From Candidatus Omnitrophota bacterium (GTDB taxonomy: Bacteria > Ratteibacteria > UBA8468 > MWAK01): a stretch of DNA of 15,709 bases. The stretch is taken from NCBI GenBank assembly GCA_018829455.1, contig JAHJUB010000108.1, forward strand, positions 1 through 15,709, in the 5' to 3' direction. The position numbers were made by a program, and so were the translations under genes. How positions within the stretch are numbered: the stretch's first letter is position 1; the number at the start of each line of letters is the position of its first letter. A model generated the notes under the pieces. The model searched no databases. It was not told the origin of the DNA and saw only the letters and a list, made by a program, of their open reading frames with translations. Shown piece by piece: positions 6,623 to 13,798 of this stretch.

Positions 6623-8719
6623 TCAGCGGAGGATTTCCCGCGGCTTGCCGTCGCGGTACGTACCCACGATACCCTGACTTTCCATCTCCTCTATCAACCG
6701 GGCCGCACGGTTAAAACCAATCTTAAGTTTTCTTTGGAGAAGCGAAATGGAAGCGGACTGGTGCGTCAGGACAATCTGGACCGCTTCGTCAAAGAGCGGG
6801 TCTTCACCGGCAAATTGTTCGGACCCCTCTTCTCCGTTACTTTCCCGGATAAAGTCCAAATCGTAAGTGGGGCCCTTGCCTTGTTTTTTCCAGAATTCGC
6901 TTACCTTCTCAATTTCGGAATCCGGCAGATAACAACCTTGAGCCCTGATGGGATGGAGTCCGGTCGGCGAAAGGTACAGCATGTCTCCGCGGCCCAGAAG
7001 TTTTTCGGCGCCGTTGGCATCAAGAATGGTCCGGCTGTCAACCTTGGAGGCAACCTGAAAAGCGATTCGGACCGGGAAATTGGCTTTAATTACCCCGGTA
7101 ATGACGTTAACCGAAGGCCGCTGGGTGGCGATAATGAGGTGAATGCCGGCGGAACGCGCTAACTGAGAAAGCCGGATGATGCTTAATTCCACTTCGGTGC
7201 GCGCCACCGTGATTAAATCGGCCAGTTCGTCCACCACCACCACGATGTAGGGAATACGCTCCACGTCGCGGCTGTTATAAATATCGATACTGCGGGCGTT
7301 GTTTTGGGAAAAGAGCCGGTAACGTCGTTCCATTTCGCCCACCATCCATTTTAAGGCCTCAATGGCGCTTTTAGTTTCCGTAATGACCGGAAGAAGCAGG
7401 TGCGGAATATCCCGATAAATGGTCATTTCAACCATTTTGGGGTCAATCAGCAGGAATTGGGTTTCTTCCGGAGTAGTCCGGAAAAGAAGGGAGATGAGCA
7501 GACTGTTCAGACAAACGCTTTTGCCGCTGCCGGTGGCGCCGGCAATTAAAAGATGGGGCATATTGCGCAGGTCTGCGACCAGCGGCCGACCCAGCGTATC
7601 TTTTCCCAGGGCCAGGGCCAATTTGGAACGGTGCTGGATGAACTCCGGCGCGGAGATGATTTCTGACATTTGAACGATGGACATCTTCGGATTGGGAACT
7701 TCTACGCCCAGGGTTGATTTTCCGGGCAATGGCACGACGCGGACACTGGTTGCCCGCAAAGCCATCGCCAGGTTATCGGAAAGACTGACGATGCGTTGCG
7801 GCATGACTCCGGGTGAAAGTTCCAGTTCAAACATCGTGATGGTGGGTCCCTGGTTGCATTCCACCACCTTTACCATGATTCCAAAATCCGCGATGGTGTC
7901 TTCAATTACGCTCCGGTAACGGTCAAGGTCAAGGTGGGCTTGTTCTTCGGCAACAACCGGAGAAAGAATGTCCGGAGTCGGCAGGGTGAAGCTGGTGGAA
8001 ACAGGCGTTACGGCGGTTGGTATTTCCTCTGTTTTTTCGTTTCGCTCTTTTCGGGCGCGTATTTTTGACGAATTAACCGACGGCGCTTCCAGTTTCGTCG
8101 CCGGCACAAAAACCGATTCTTTTATTAGCGGCTCTTTCTTTTTTAGGGCGGGCCGGGAGGTACTTTCAAATTGAAGTTTTGGTTTGAACCGGGAAAGAGG
8201 GATGTTAAAGGTTACGGAAAGCAAAACAACCAAACCCGCCAGCAGAATAATTGCCAGACCGGTTTTTCCGAAAAGGTTGCTCCCGTGTTCGGCCAGAAAA
8301 TAACCTAAAATTCCGCCGGCCGGGAAGGAGGCAAAATTTCTCCCGGACGGTGTCAAGTTTTCCAAAATCACCGGATTGGCAAGAAGACCCAGAAGTCCGC
8401 CGGCAATAATTACCGCAAGACAGACGAAGACGACCCGTTCCGGCGGAACAACCTCTTCTTTTTGATAGGTTTGATAAGCGTAAAAGAAGAGGGCAACCGG
8501 AAAGAGAAAGGCCGGCCAACCAAAGACATTCAGGAGAAAACCGGCCAGAAACGAACCGGCGTAACCTCCCAGGTTCTGGGGCACGGAATTGACGGGGTAG
8601 TTGGTGAAAGGGTAAAAAGTGGGGTCAAAGGCCGAGTAAGAAAATAGGGAGATAATTAGAAAAAGACCGGTGGTGCCGTATGCGAAAGCGGCAATTTCTC
8701 TCAGGATTCGTTTTTTCAT
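6623..8719 (-). CDS. ftsK: DNA translocase FtsK/SpoIIIE
   Basis: Membrane-anchored, septum-located DNA pump that clears chromosome ends during division. The 698-aa protein (start ATG at 8719) has an N-terminal membrane region with about four hydrophobic helices (about 13-31, 54-82, 95-117, 153-172). A short charged/Pro-Ser-Thr linker follows (about 175-260). The motor has Walker A GATGSGKS (394-401), Walker B VVVVDELADL (493-502) and ATQRPSVNVITG (531-542). The C-terminal gamma winged-helix domain (about 640-697) includes FDEAVQIVLTHQSASISLLQR-type sequence, which reads the chromosome polarity signals. The linker is short compared with E. coli FtsK and typical of SpoIIIE-size proteins. A GTG at 8743 would add 8 residues, but it overlaps the predicted transcription start, so ATG 8719 is preferred. 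It is transcribed divergently from rbfA. Confidence 0.95.
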   Translation of the reverse strand: MKKRILREIAAFAYGTTGLFLIISLFSYSAFDPTFYPFTNYPVNSVPQNLGGYAGSFLAGFLLNVFGWPAFLFPVALFFYAYQTYQKEEVVPPERVVFVCLAVIIAGGLLGLLANPVILENLTPSGRNFASFPAGGILGYFLAEHGSNLFGKTGLAIILLAGLVVLLSVTFNIPLSRFKPKLQFESTSRPALKKKEPLIKESVFVPATKLEAPSVNSSKIRARKERNEKTEEIPTAVTPVSTSFTLPTPDILSPVVAEEQAHLDLDRYRSVIEDTIADFGIMVKVVECNQGPTITMFELELSPGVMPQRIVSLSDNLAMALRATSVRVVPLPGKSTLGVEVPNPKMSIVQMSEIISAPEFIQHRSKLALALGKDTLGRPLVADLRNMPHLLIAGATGSGKSVCLNSLLISLLFRTTPEETQFLLIDPKMVEMTIYRDIPHLLLPVITETKSAIEALKWMVGEMERRYRLFSQNNARSIDIYNSRDVERIPYIVVVVDELADLITVARTEVELSIIRLSQLARSAGIHLIIATQRPSVNVITGVIKANFPVRIAFQVASKVDSRTILDANGAEKLLGRGDMLYLSPTGLHPIRAQGCYLPDSEIEKVSEFWKKQGKGPTYDLDFIRESNGEEGSEQFAGEDPLFDEAVQIVLTHQSASISLLQRKLKIGFNRAARLIEEMESQGIVGTYRDGKPREILR

Positions 8720-8731
8720 GGTTGTTCTCTT

Positions 8732-8760
8732 TTGTAAAATCACTTAAATTATACTATAAT
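8732..8760 (+). promoter_or_regulatory. Promoter of rbfA-argS
   Basis: TTGTAA (8732-8737; 4 of 6), a 17-bp spacer, then a perfect TATAAT (8755-8760). The predicted start, about 8767, is the first base of the GTAG/CTAC repeat, so the 5' leader of this mRNA would be the hairpin element. The -10 box is one base from the oppositely oriented ftsK -10 box. Confidence 0.6.
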
Positions 8761-8777
8761 AATTAAGTAGTTGCCAA
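8748..8777 (-). promoter_or_regulatory. Promoter of ftsK
   Basis: On the minus strand, TTGGCA (8777-8772; 5 of 6 to the -35 consensus) is followed after 18 bp by a perfect TATAAT (8753-8748). The -35 lies inside the left arm of the GTAG/CTAC repeat. The predicted start is near 8741, giving a leader of about 22 nt before ATG 8719. Confidence 0.62.
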
Positions 8778-8822
8778 GATTGCTTGGCGTGGTTAACAGA
8801 GCCAACCAAGGTTGGCGACTAC
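8767..8822. repeat. GTAG/CTAC double-hairpin dispersed repeat, copy 2
   Basis: A 56-nt element with terminal inverted repeats GTAGTTGCCAA (8767-8777) and TTGGCGACTAC (8812-8822), matching at 10 of 11 positions. It has two internal hairpins, GCCAAG/CTTGGC (8773-8788) and GCCAACC/GGTTGGC (8801-8816). It has the same plan as the element at 4470-4519, with different stem sequence. It forms most of the rbfA leader and carries the ftsK -35. Confidence 0.85.
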
Positions 8823-8844
8823 AAATGATACCAAATACACCCAG

Positions 8845-9198
8845 ATGAAGCACAGACCGTTAAGAGTAGCCGGCAAAATTCACCGCATCCTGGCGGATTC
8901 TCTCCAGAAGGAAGTCCTGGACCCTGAGGCCTGGAAGATAATCGTTACTAATGTTACCATTTCCCCGGATTTACGTAATGCCAGGGTTTATTTTACTTCC
9001 ATTGGGAGCGAAGCGGAACGCATCCAGGCCGAAAAGATACTGACGAATAATACACCGTTCTTAAAACGCGCCCTGGCTCGCAATCTCCGTTTGCGTTTTC
9101 AACCGAAGATTGAATTCGTCCTGGACGAAGAACTGCTCCGGGTGGAAAAAGTGGAAGATATCCTGGATAGTTTGAAAGCGGAATCGAAAAAATCATGA
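8845..9198 (+). CDS. rbfA: Ribosome-binding factor A
   Basis: A small KH-fold protein that binds the immature 30S subunit and helps 16S rRNA 5'-end maturation. From ATG 8845 it is 117 aa, the normal size. It has RVAGKIHRILADSLQKEV at the N-terminus, ISPDLRNARVYFTSIG in the middle and PKIEFVLDEEL near the C-terminus, all characteristic of RbfA. A TTG-started extension from 8812 would translate part of the palindromic repeat, so it was rejected. No good ribosome-binding site is visible. The stop codon overlaps the argS start (ATGA), so the two are translationally coupled. This is a common kind of translation-gene pairing. Confidence 0.93.
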   Translation: MKHRPLRVAGKIHRILADSLQKEVLDPEAWKIIVTNVTISPDLRNARVYFTSIGSEAERIQAEKILTNNTPFLKRALARNLRLRFQPKIEFVLDEELLRVEKVEDILDSLKAESKKS

Positions 9199-10868
9199 CT
9201 GATATAATCCAAGAACTGGTAGGCGCTTTACAGGAAACCGTTGATATTTTTCGCAGGCAGAAAATTATCACAAAAGACTATTCGGTGCAAAAGAACGACG
9301 TTACCATTCCTCGAGAAAGGGGATACGGAGAGTATTGCACTCCGATTTTGAGCCGGATACCCTCTACCCTGCCGCGGGAACAATTATTTCAAGAGTTTTC
9401 CCAAACATTGGGCACGGTTTTAAGAAACCGGGGTTGCGTATCCATAAAAAAAATTGACATTGTTCTCCCTGTTTTTCTGAATTTTCACCTTAATCCGGAA
9501 GCGCTGCAGGAAAGATTGAGGTCAATTATTAAAAACAATGAAGTCGGCATTGAAGATATCGGTCAGGGTAAAAGGGTCCTGCTGGAGTTTGTAAGCGCCA
9601 ATCCGACCGGGCCCCTTACGATTGCCCACGGAAGACAGGCTGCTTTCGGTGAGGCGCTCGGCCGAATCCTGGCCTACAGCGGTTACCGGGTGACCAGAGA
9701 ATATTATTTAAATGACGAAGGCCGCCAGATTGACCTTCTGGGTGAATCCCTGAAGGCTCGCTGTAGAGAGATTTTGGGGGAAGAACTATTAATTCCGGAG
9801 GATGGTTACCAGGGCGAATATCTGGTCCCTCTCGCGCAAAAACTGGTATCTGAATTCGGCCCAACCGTAAAGGAGAAGGAATCCGGATTTTTCAGCCGGG
9901 CGGCGATGCAGGAAATTCTGGAAGGCATCAAGTGCGATCTGCTTGATTTTGGGGTTGCTTTTGACTCGTATCAGAGCCAGCGCGAACTGACCGAACAGGG
10001 CCTGGTTCTGGAAACTCTCCGTATCCTAAAAGAGTTGGGCGTGACGTATGTTTCCGAAGGCGCCCTCTTTCTGAAGACCACTCCTTTCGGTGACGACAAG
10101 GACCGGGTTTTGCGCAAGAAAGACGGTTCTTACACTTACCTGGCGCCGGATTTGGCGTACCACCGGGTTAAATTTCAAAAAGGATACGACCTGATTATAA
10201 ATTTTTGGGGTCCGGACCATTACGGTTACGTTAACCGGTTGAAAGCAGGCGTCTCCTTTTTAGGTTTTGACCCGGAGAAAATCAAGATTATCATCGTTCA
10301 GTTAACGACCATTTACCGGGGCGGGGAAAAACTGAAAATGTCAACACGCCGGGGAGAATTTTTACCGCTTTCGGTTTTAACGGAAGAACTGTCCCCAGAC
10401 GTGACCCGGTTCTTTTTTCTCTCCCGGAAAGCCAACAGCCACCTTGATTTTGACCTGGAGCTGGCCAAAAAGGATTCCGCGGAAAACCCCATTTTCTATC
10501 TGCAGTATGCGACGGCGCGCATCGCCTCCATCTTCCGGTATCAACAGGAAAAGATGCCGGACGTCAGCCTTGACCCGGCCCAGGTTAATTTGAGTTTACT
10601 TCAGGAACCGGAGGAGTTGGAACTGATGCTGTTGTTGAGCCGGTTTGGTCCGTCGGTTCTGGTTGCGGCGCAAAATTTGGAGCCGCAAATCCTGCTATCG
10701 TACCTTCTTTCGCTGGTAAAAACCTTCCACCAGTATTACCAGCGTTGCCAGATAGTCGGTCCCGATGAAAACCTGACGCTGGCCCGGCTATCCCTGGTTT
10801 CGGGTTTGGAAAGCATCTTAAAGAAAGGACTTTTCTTGCTTAACGTACATGCTCCGGAACGGATGTGA
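9195..10868 (+). CDS. argS: Arginyl-tRNA synthetase
   Basis: Class I aminoacyl-tRNA synthetase that charges tRNA-Arg. The 557-aa length is normal. It has the ArgS N-terminal additional domain (about 1-100). The catalytic domain has SANPTGPLTIAHGRQAAFG (134-152, the HIGH region) and EYYLNDEGRQIDLLGES (169-185). FWGPDHYGYV (337-346) and the KMSTR loop (381-385, the KMSKS equivalent) follow. A DALR-type anticodon-binding domain ends in APERM. The HIGH region reads T-I-A-H: the first histidine is Thr142 and the usual Gly is Ala144. The Thr variant I recall from some bacterial ArgS, whereas the Ala is less usual. The start overlaps the rbfA stop by 4 nt and has no other plausible start nearby. Confidence 0.96.
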   Translation: MTDIIQELVGALQETVDIFRRQKIITKDYSVQKNDVTIPRERGYGEYCTPILSRIPSTLPREQLFQEFSQTLGTVLRNRGCVSIKKIDIVLPVFLNFHLNPEALQERLRSIIKNNEVGIEDIGQGKRVLLEFVSANPTGPLTIAHGRQAAFGEALGRILAYSGYRVTREYYLNDEGRQIDLLGESLKARCREILGEELLIPEDGYQGEYLVPLAQKLVSEFGPTVKEKESGFFSRAAMQEILEGIKCDLLDFGVAFDSYQSQRELTEQGLVLETLRILKELGVTYVSEGALFLKTTPFGDDKDRVLRKKDGSYTYLAPDLAYHRVKFQKGYDLIINFWGPDHYGYVNRLKAGVSFLGFDPEKIKIIIVQLTTIYRGGEKLKMSTRRGEFLPLSVLTEELSPDVTRFFFLSRKANSHLDFDLELAKKDSAENPIFYLQYATARIASIFRYQQEKMPDVSLDPAQVNLSLLQEPEELELMLLLSRFGPSVLVAAQNLEPQILLSYLLSLVKTFHQYYQRCQIVGPDENLTLARLSLVSGLESILKKGLFLLNVHAPERM

Positions 10869-10890
10869 CTTAATGGCCTAGGAATTTTTT

Positions 10891-10914
10891 GTAGCGGCAA
10901 AGCGAAGCTTTGCC
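10891..10914. repeat. GTAG-type hairpin repeat, copy 3 (half element)
   Basis: GTAGC followed by a perfect 8-bp hairpin GGCAAAGC/GCTTTGCC with loop GAA (10896-10914), in the 81-nt gap between argS and the first pilB. It has the GTAG end of the repeat family but no CTAC at the right side (TAATTT follows), so it looks like a half or decayed copy. The downstream T run is too poor for a confident intrinsic terminator, although it could end the argS transcript weakly. A T6 run (10885-10890) lies upstream of the hairpin, not downstream. Confidence 0.7.
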
Positions 10915-10949
10915 TAATTTGAACTTGACTATTACCGTTAAATAATACT

Positions 10950-12659
10950 ATGCTTACCGCCAGCAAAATTAGAGGGGTTCTTGAAAATATCGGGCTTTTG
11001 AGCCGTAAACAGATAGATGCGGCGGTTAAAGAGCAGTTGTTGAAATCCGGGCCTATCAAGAAGATTCTGAATGATCTAGGCTATCTTACCGGGTCAAGCT
11101 CCAGCGTTTCTTTATTATCTCAGATTGGAATAACCCCGGCGCCGCTAACTTTTTCCGAAATACCTCCCACTGTTATTGGAAAAGTGGCCTCCAGTTTTGC
11201 CCGGGAACACCGTGTTGTGCCAATTGAACTTGACGGTGAAACGCTGGTTCTGGCAACCGACGAACCGTTAAACTACCTGGTCATTGACAACCTGAAAACC
11301 TTCCTGAATATTCATAAGTTAAGGCTGGAAATTACCAATCGTGAGAGTATTGAAGCTTTTTTGGGTAAATTTTACGGTCTGGAAAAAGAGGACTTTATTT
11401 CTATTTTAGGGAAGGTGGACAAGGGTTATACCGGAGAAATTGATGGGGACAGTCTTATTGTGTTCGGCACGCCACAAAAAGAAGAGAAAGGAGTTATTAT
11501 TGAGGCGCCGGTCATCCGGTTGGCAAACGCAATTATTAACGATGCTCTTAATAAACGTTCCAGCGATATTCACGTAGAACCTCTGGAGGATTTGTTCCGG
11601 ATTCGCTACCGAATCGACGGCATCCTTCATGAAGCCATCAGCCCACCGCGTACTCTTCAGAGTTCTTTGATCGCCCGGTTTAAATTGATGGCGGGAATGG
11701 ACCTGGCCGAAAAACGGCTGCCTCAAGACGGTCGGATTCAGATCCGGACCAGTGGTCGGCAGATTGATTTACGCGTCAGCGCTTTGCCGGGGATTTACGG
11801 TGAGAGCATCGTAATGAGAATCCTGGATAAAAGTTCGATGTTACTCAACATGAACCAATTGGGATTCTTGGCCGATGACGAAGCAAAGTGGAACGAGTTA
11901 CTCCGTTATTCCGGAGGTATCGTTCTGGTAACCGGGCCAACCGGAAGCGGCAAGACAACGACTCTTTATACTTCCCTGTCATCGCTTAACACCACCGACC
12001 GTAAACTTATGACCGTGGAAGAGCCGGTGGAATACCAGATCGCCGGAATTAATCAGACCCCGGTGCGGCCTGATATAGGCCTGACTTTTTCTTTGATTCT
12101 GCGCAGCCTTTTGCGCCAGGCGCCGGATGTAATCCTGGTTGGTGAGATCCGTGATTTTGAAACGGCGGATATCGCTTTACGCGCCGCCCTGACCGGTCAC
12201 CTGGTTTTTTCCACCCTGCACACTAATGACGCCACCGCCGCTGCCACCCGGTTGATTGACCTCGGGGTCGCGCCGTTTCTGGTGGCTTCCTCGCTCCAGG
12301 GTGTAATGGCTCAGCGGCTGGTCCGGCTGCTCTGTTCCTCCTGTAAAGTTCACGATCAGCCGACCGAGGCGGAGAAAGAACTTTTGCGGATAAAACCGGA
12401 TGAAAAGGTTGACATCTGCCGGCCCGGCGGTTGTGATTACTGCAACAATACCGGTTTCCGCAGCCGAAAAGGTATATTTGAAATCTTCATTGTGAATGAT
12501 GAAATACGGCAGTTGATTTTGTGCAAAGCGTCCAGCAGCGAAATAAGGCTCGCCGCTCGCCGCTCCGGTATGCGCACGATGGGTGAAGACGGATTACTCA
12601 AAGTAAAAAAAGGGATAACCACTTACGAGGAAGTGATTTCGACCACCGGGCTGGATTAA
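10950..12659 (+). CDS. pilB: Type IV pilus assembly / type II secretion ATPase (first PilB-type paralog)
   Basis: A cytoplasmic hexameric ATPase of the GspE/PulE/PilB family that powers pilin polymerisation. The 569-aa protein has a degenerate MshEN-type N-terminal region (6-58). An N2 domain contains SSDIHVEP, YRIDG and KRLPQDGRI. The motor has Walker A GPTGSGKT (329-336), an Asp box TVEEPVEY, Walker B VGEIRD (397-402) and a His box HLVFSTLHTNDA. A zinc-binding tetracysteine (C462, C465, C495, C498) is also present. The ATG at 10950 has no Shine-Dalgarno sequence, and an AT-rich stretch precedes it. It lies 12 nt upstream of pilT and is one of two same-length PilB-type genes here. GspE of a type II secretion system cannot be excluded, but PilT next door argues for a pilus. 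Confidence 0.88.
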   Translation: MLTASKIRGVLENIGLLSRKQIDAAVKEQLLKSGPIKKILNDLGYLTGSSSSVSLLSQIGITPAPLTFSEIPPTVIGKVASSFAREHRVVPIELDGETLVLATDEPLNYLVIDNLKTFLNIHKLRLEITNRESIEAFLGKFYGLEKEDFISILGKVDKGYTGEIDGDSLIVFGTPQKEEKGVIIEAPVIRLANAIINDALNKRSSDIHVEPLEDLFRIRYRIDGILHEAISPPRTLQSSLIARFKLMAGMDLAEKRLPQDGRIQIRTSGRQIDLRVSALPGIYGESIVMRILDKSSMLLNMNQLGFLADDEAKWNELLRYSGGIVLVTGPTGSGKTTTLYTSLSSLNTTDRKLMTVEEPVEYQIAGINQTPVRPDIGLTFSLILRSLLRQAPDVILVGEIRDFETADIALRAALTGHLVFSTLHTNDATAAATRLIDLGVAPFLVASSLQGVMAQRLVRLLCSSCKVHDQPTEAEKELLRIKPDEKVDICRPGGCDYCNNTGFRSRKGIFEIFIVNDEIRQLILCKASSSEIRLAARRSGMRTMGEDGLLKVKKGITTYEEVISTTGLD

Positions 12660-12662
12660 GAA

Positions 12663-12668
12663 GGAGGG
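12663..12668 (+). promoter_or_regulatory. Strong ribosome-binding site of pilT
   Basis: GGAGGG three bases before the pilT ATG at 12672, within the 12-nt gap after the first pilB. This is the best Shine-Dalgarno match in the pil cluster and supports the chosen start. Confidence 0.8.
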
Positions 12669-12671
12669 AAC

Positions 12672-13766
12672 ATGGCTTTGCCGTTAGACGAACTATTGGC
12701 GCGAATTATTAAAGAAGATGCATCCGATTTGCATATTCACTCTCATCGCCCGCCGACGATGCGGCTGCACGGAGGCTTGGTGAATATGGACCGGGAGCCG
12801 CTTACCCCGGAAGAGACCGTTGGTTATATGAAAGCAATTACTTCCCATCAGCACCAAGAAGAGTTGGCTAAAGTCGGCAGCACCGATTTCGGATTCGCTT
12901 TTAAGGACTTGGCCCGGTTCCGGGTGGCTGTTTATCGTCAGAAAGGCGAGATTGCAATCGCCCTGCGGCTTATTCCTTATAAGTTTTTTTCTTTTGAATA
13001 TCTGGGTCTTGGTCCAAAGGTAGTTGAGCTCCTGAGTCGGCCCCGGGGGCTTTTCCTGATAACCGGTCCGACCGGTTGCGGAAAAACTACCACCCTGGCA
13101 ACCATGATTAACTATATTAACGAAACGATGGAACGGCACATTATTACCATTGAGGACCCGATTGAATATTATCATCAGCACAAAAAATGTATTATTTCCC
13201 AGCGGGAGTTAGGGGTTGACCTGCCAAATTTCTCCGAGGGTTTGAGGAGGGGTTTGCGGCAGGACCCGGATGTATTTCTGGTCGGTGAAATGCGCGACAC
13301 CGAAACAATTCGGGCGGCGATAACCGCGGCCGAAACCGGGCACCTTGTTTTTGCGACTCTGCACACTACCGGCGCCTCCCGCACCGTTGACCGGATTGTG
13401 GAATCGTTTCCCATTGAAGAACAGGAGCAGATCCGGGTGATGCTTTCGGCTTCCATCTTAGCGGTTGTTTCGCAGCAGCTTTTGACCCGGTCCGACAAAA
13501 AGGGGCGCATTGCGGTTTACGAGATAATGGTTGCCACGGCCGCAATCGGCAACCTCATCCGGGAAAAGAAAACCTACCGAATCGTCTCCGAGATTCAGAC
13601 CGGAATGAAATATGGCATGAAAACTATGGACCAGTCTTTACTGGAGGCGTATTTTTGCGGTATAATAACTCACCGAGAGGCGGCTGAAGCCTCTTACGAC
13701 GGGGAACAGTTGGAAAAGCGCATGGTGTCGGTTGACCAGGAAACAGCGCCAGCGCCTAAAGTATAG
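12672..13766 (+). CDS. pilT: Twitching motility retraction ATPase
   Basis: Hexameric ATPase that disassembles pilin for pilus retraction, driving twitching or DNA uptake. At 364 aa it lacks the long N-terminal region of PilB, as expected. It begins LDELLARIIKEDASDLHIHS, the PilT N-terminal hallmark. It has Walker A GPTGCGKT (132-139), Asp box TIEDPIEYYH, Walker B VGEMRD (204-209) and the His box HLVFATLHTTGASRTVDRI (from H224). The PilT-type C-terminus includes NLIREKKTYRIVSEIQTG and KTMDQSL. No tetracysteine is present, as usual for PilT. The stop codon (13764-13766) overlaps the left end of a hairpin repeat. The only related alternative is PilU, but length and the AIRNLIRE-like/IQTG tail favour PilT. 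Confidence 0.93.
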   Translation: MALPLDELLARIIKEDASDLHIHSHRPPTMRLHGGLVNMDREPLTPEETVGYMKAITSHQHQEELAKVGSTDFGFAFKDLARFRVAVYRQKGEIAIALRLIPYKFFSFEYLGLGPKVVELLSRPRGLFLITGPTGCGKTTTLATMINYINETMERHIITIEDPIEYYHQHKKCIISQRELGVDLPNFSEGLRRGLRQDPDVFLVGEMRDTETIRAAITAAETGHLVFATLHTTGASRTVDRIVESFPIEEQEQIRVMLSASILAVVSQQLLTRSDKKGRIAVYEIMVATAAIGNLIREKKTYRIVSEIQTGMKYGMKTMDQSLLEAYFCGIITHREAAEASYDGEQLEKRMVSVDQETAPAPKV

Positions 13767-13789
13767 CAGAGCTAACGCTCTGCGGCTAC
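13761..13789. repeat. GTA/TAC hairpin repeat, copy 4 (single hairpin)
   Basis: GTA (13761-13763), a 7-bp stem GCAGAGC (13766-13772) with GCTCTGC (13777-13783), then GGCTAC ending at 13789. It fills most of the 32-nt gap between pilT and the second pilB, and its first bases are shared with the pilT stop codon. It is a shorter single-hairpin version of the elements at 4470 and 8767. Confidence 0.75.
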
Positions 13790-13798
13790 GAGTAAATT

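Noticed and set aside
6734..7162. 142-aa open frame antisense to ftsK
   Set aside because: Opposite the conserved FtsK motor/gamma region with no family features.
8720..8743. GTG start adding 8 residues to ftsK
   Set aside because: Only 4 nt separate the -10 box from this codon, so transcription would start at or inside it. ATG 8719 followed by MKKRILRE is more plausible, though a leaderless GTG is not fully excluded.
8812..8844. TTG start adding 11 residues to rbfA
   Set aside because: It would translate the right arm of the palindromic repeat; RbfA proteins normally begin near MKHRPLRVA.
10885..10920. Strong intrinsic terminator after argS
   Set aside because: The hairpin is good but the T6 run is upstream of it and the downstream bases TAATTT are a poor U-tract, so only a weak terminator is possible.
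10925..10950. TTGACT as -35 of a promoter for the first pilB
   Set aside because: At 16-18 bp spacing no acceptable -10 exists; the candidate would overlap the ATG. The region is AT-rich but the promoter is not supported.
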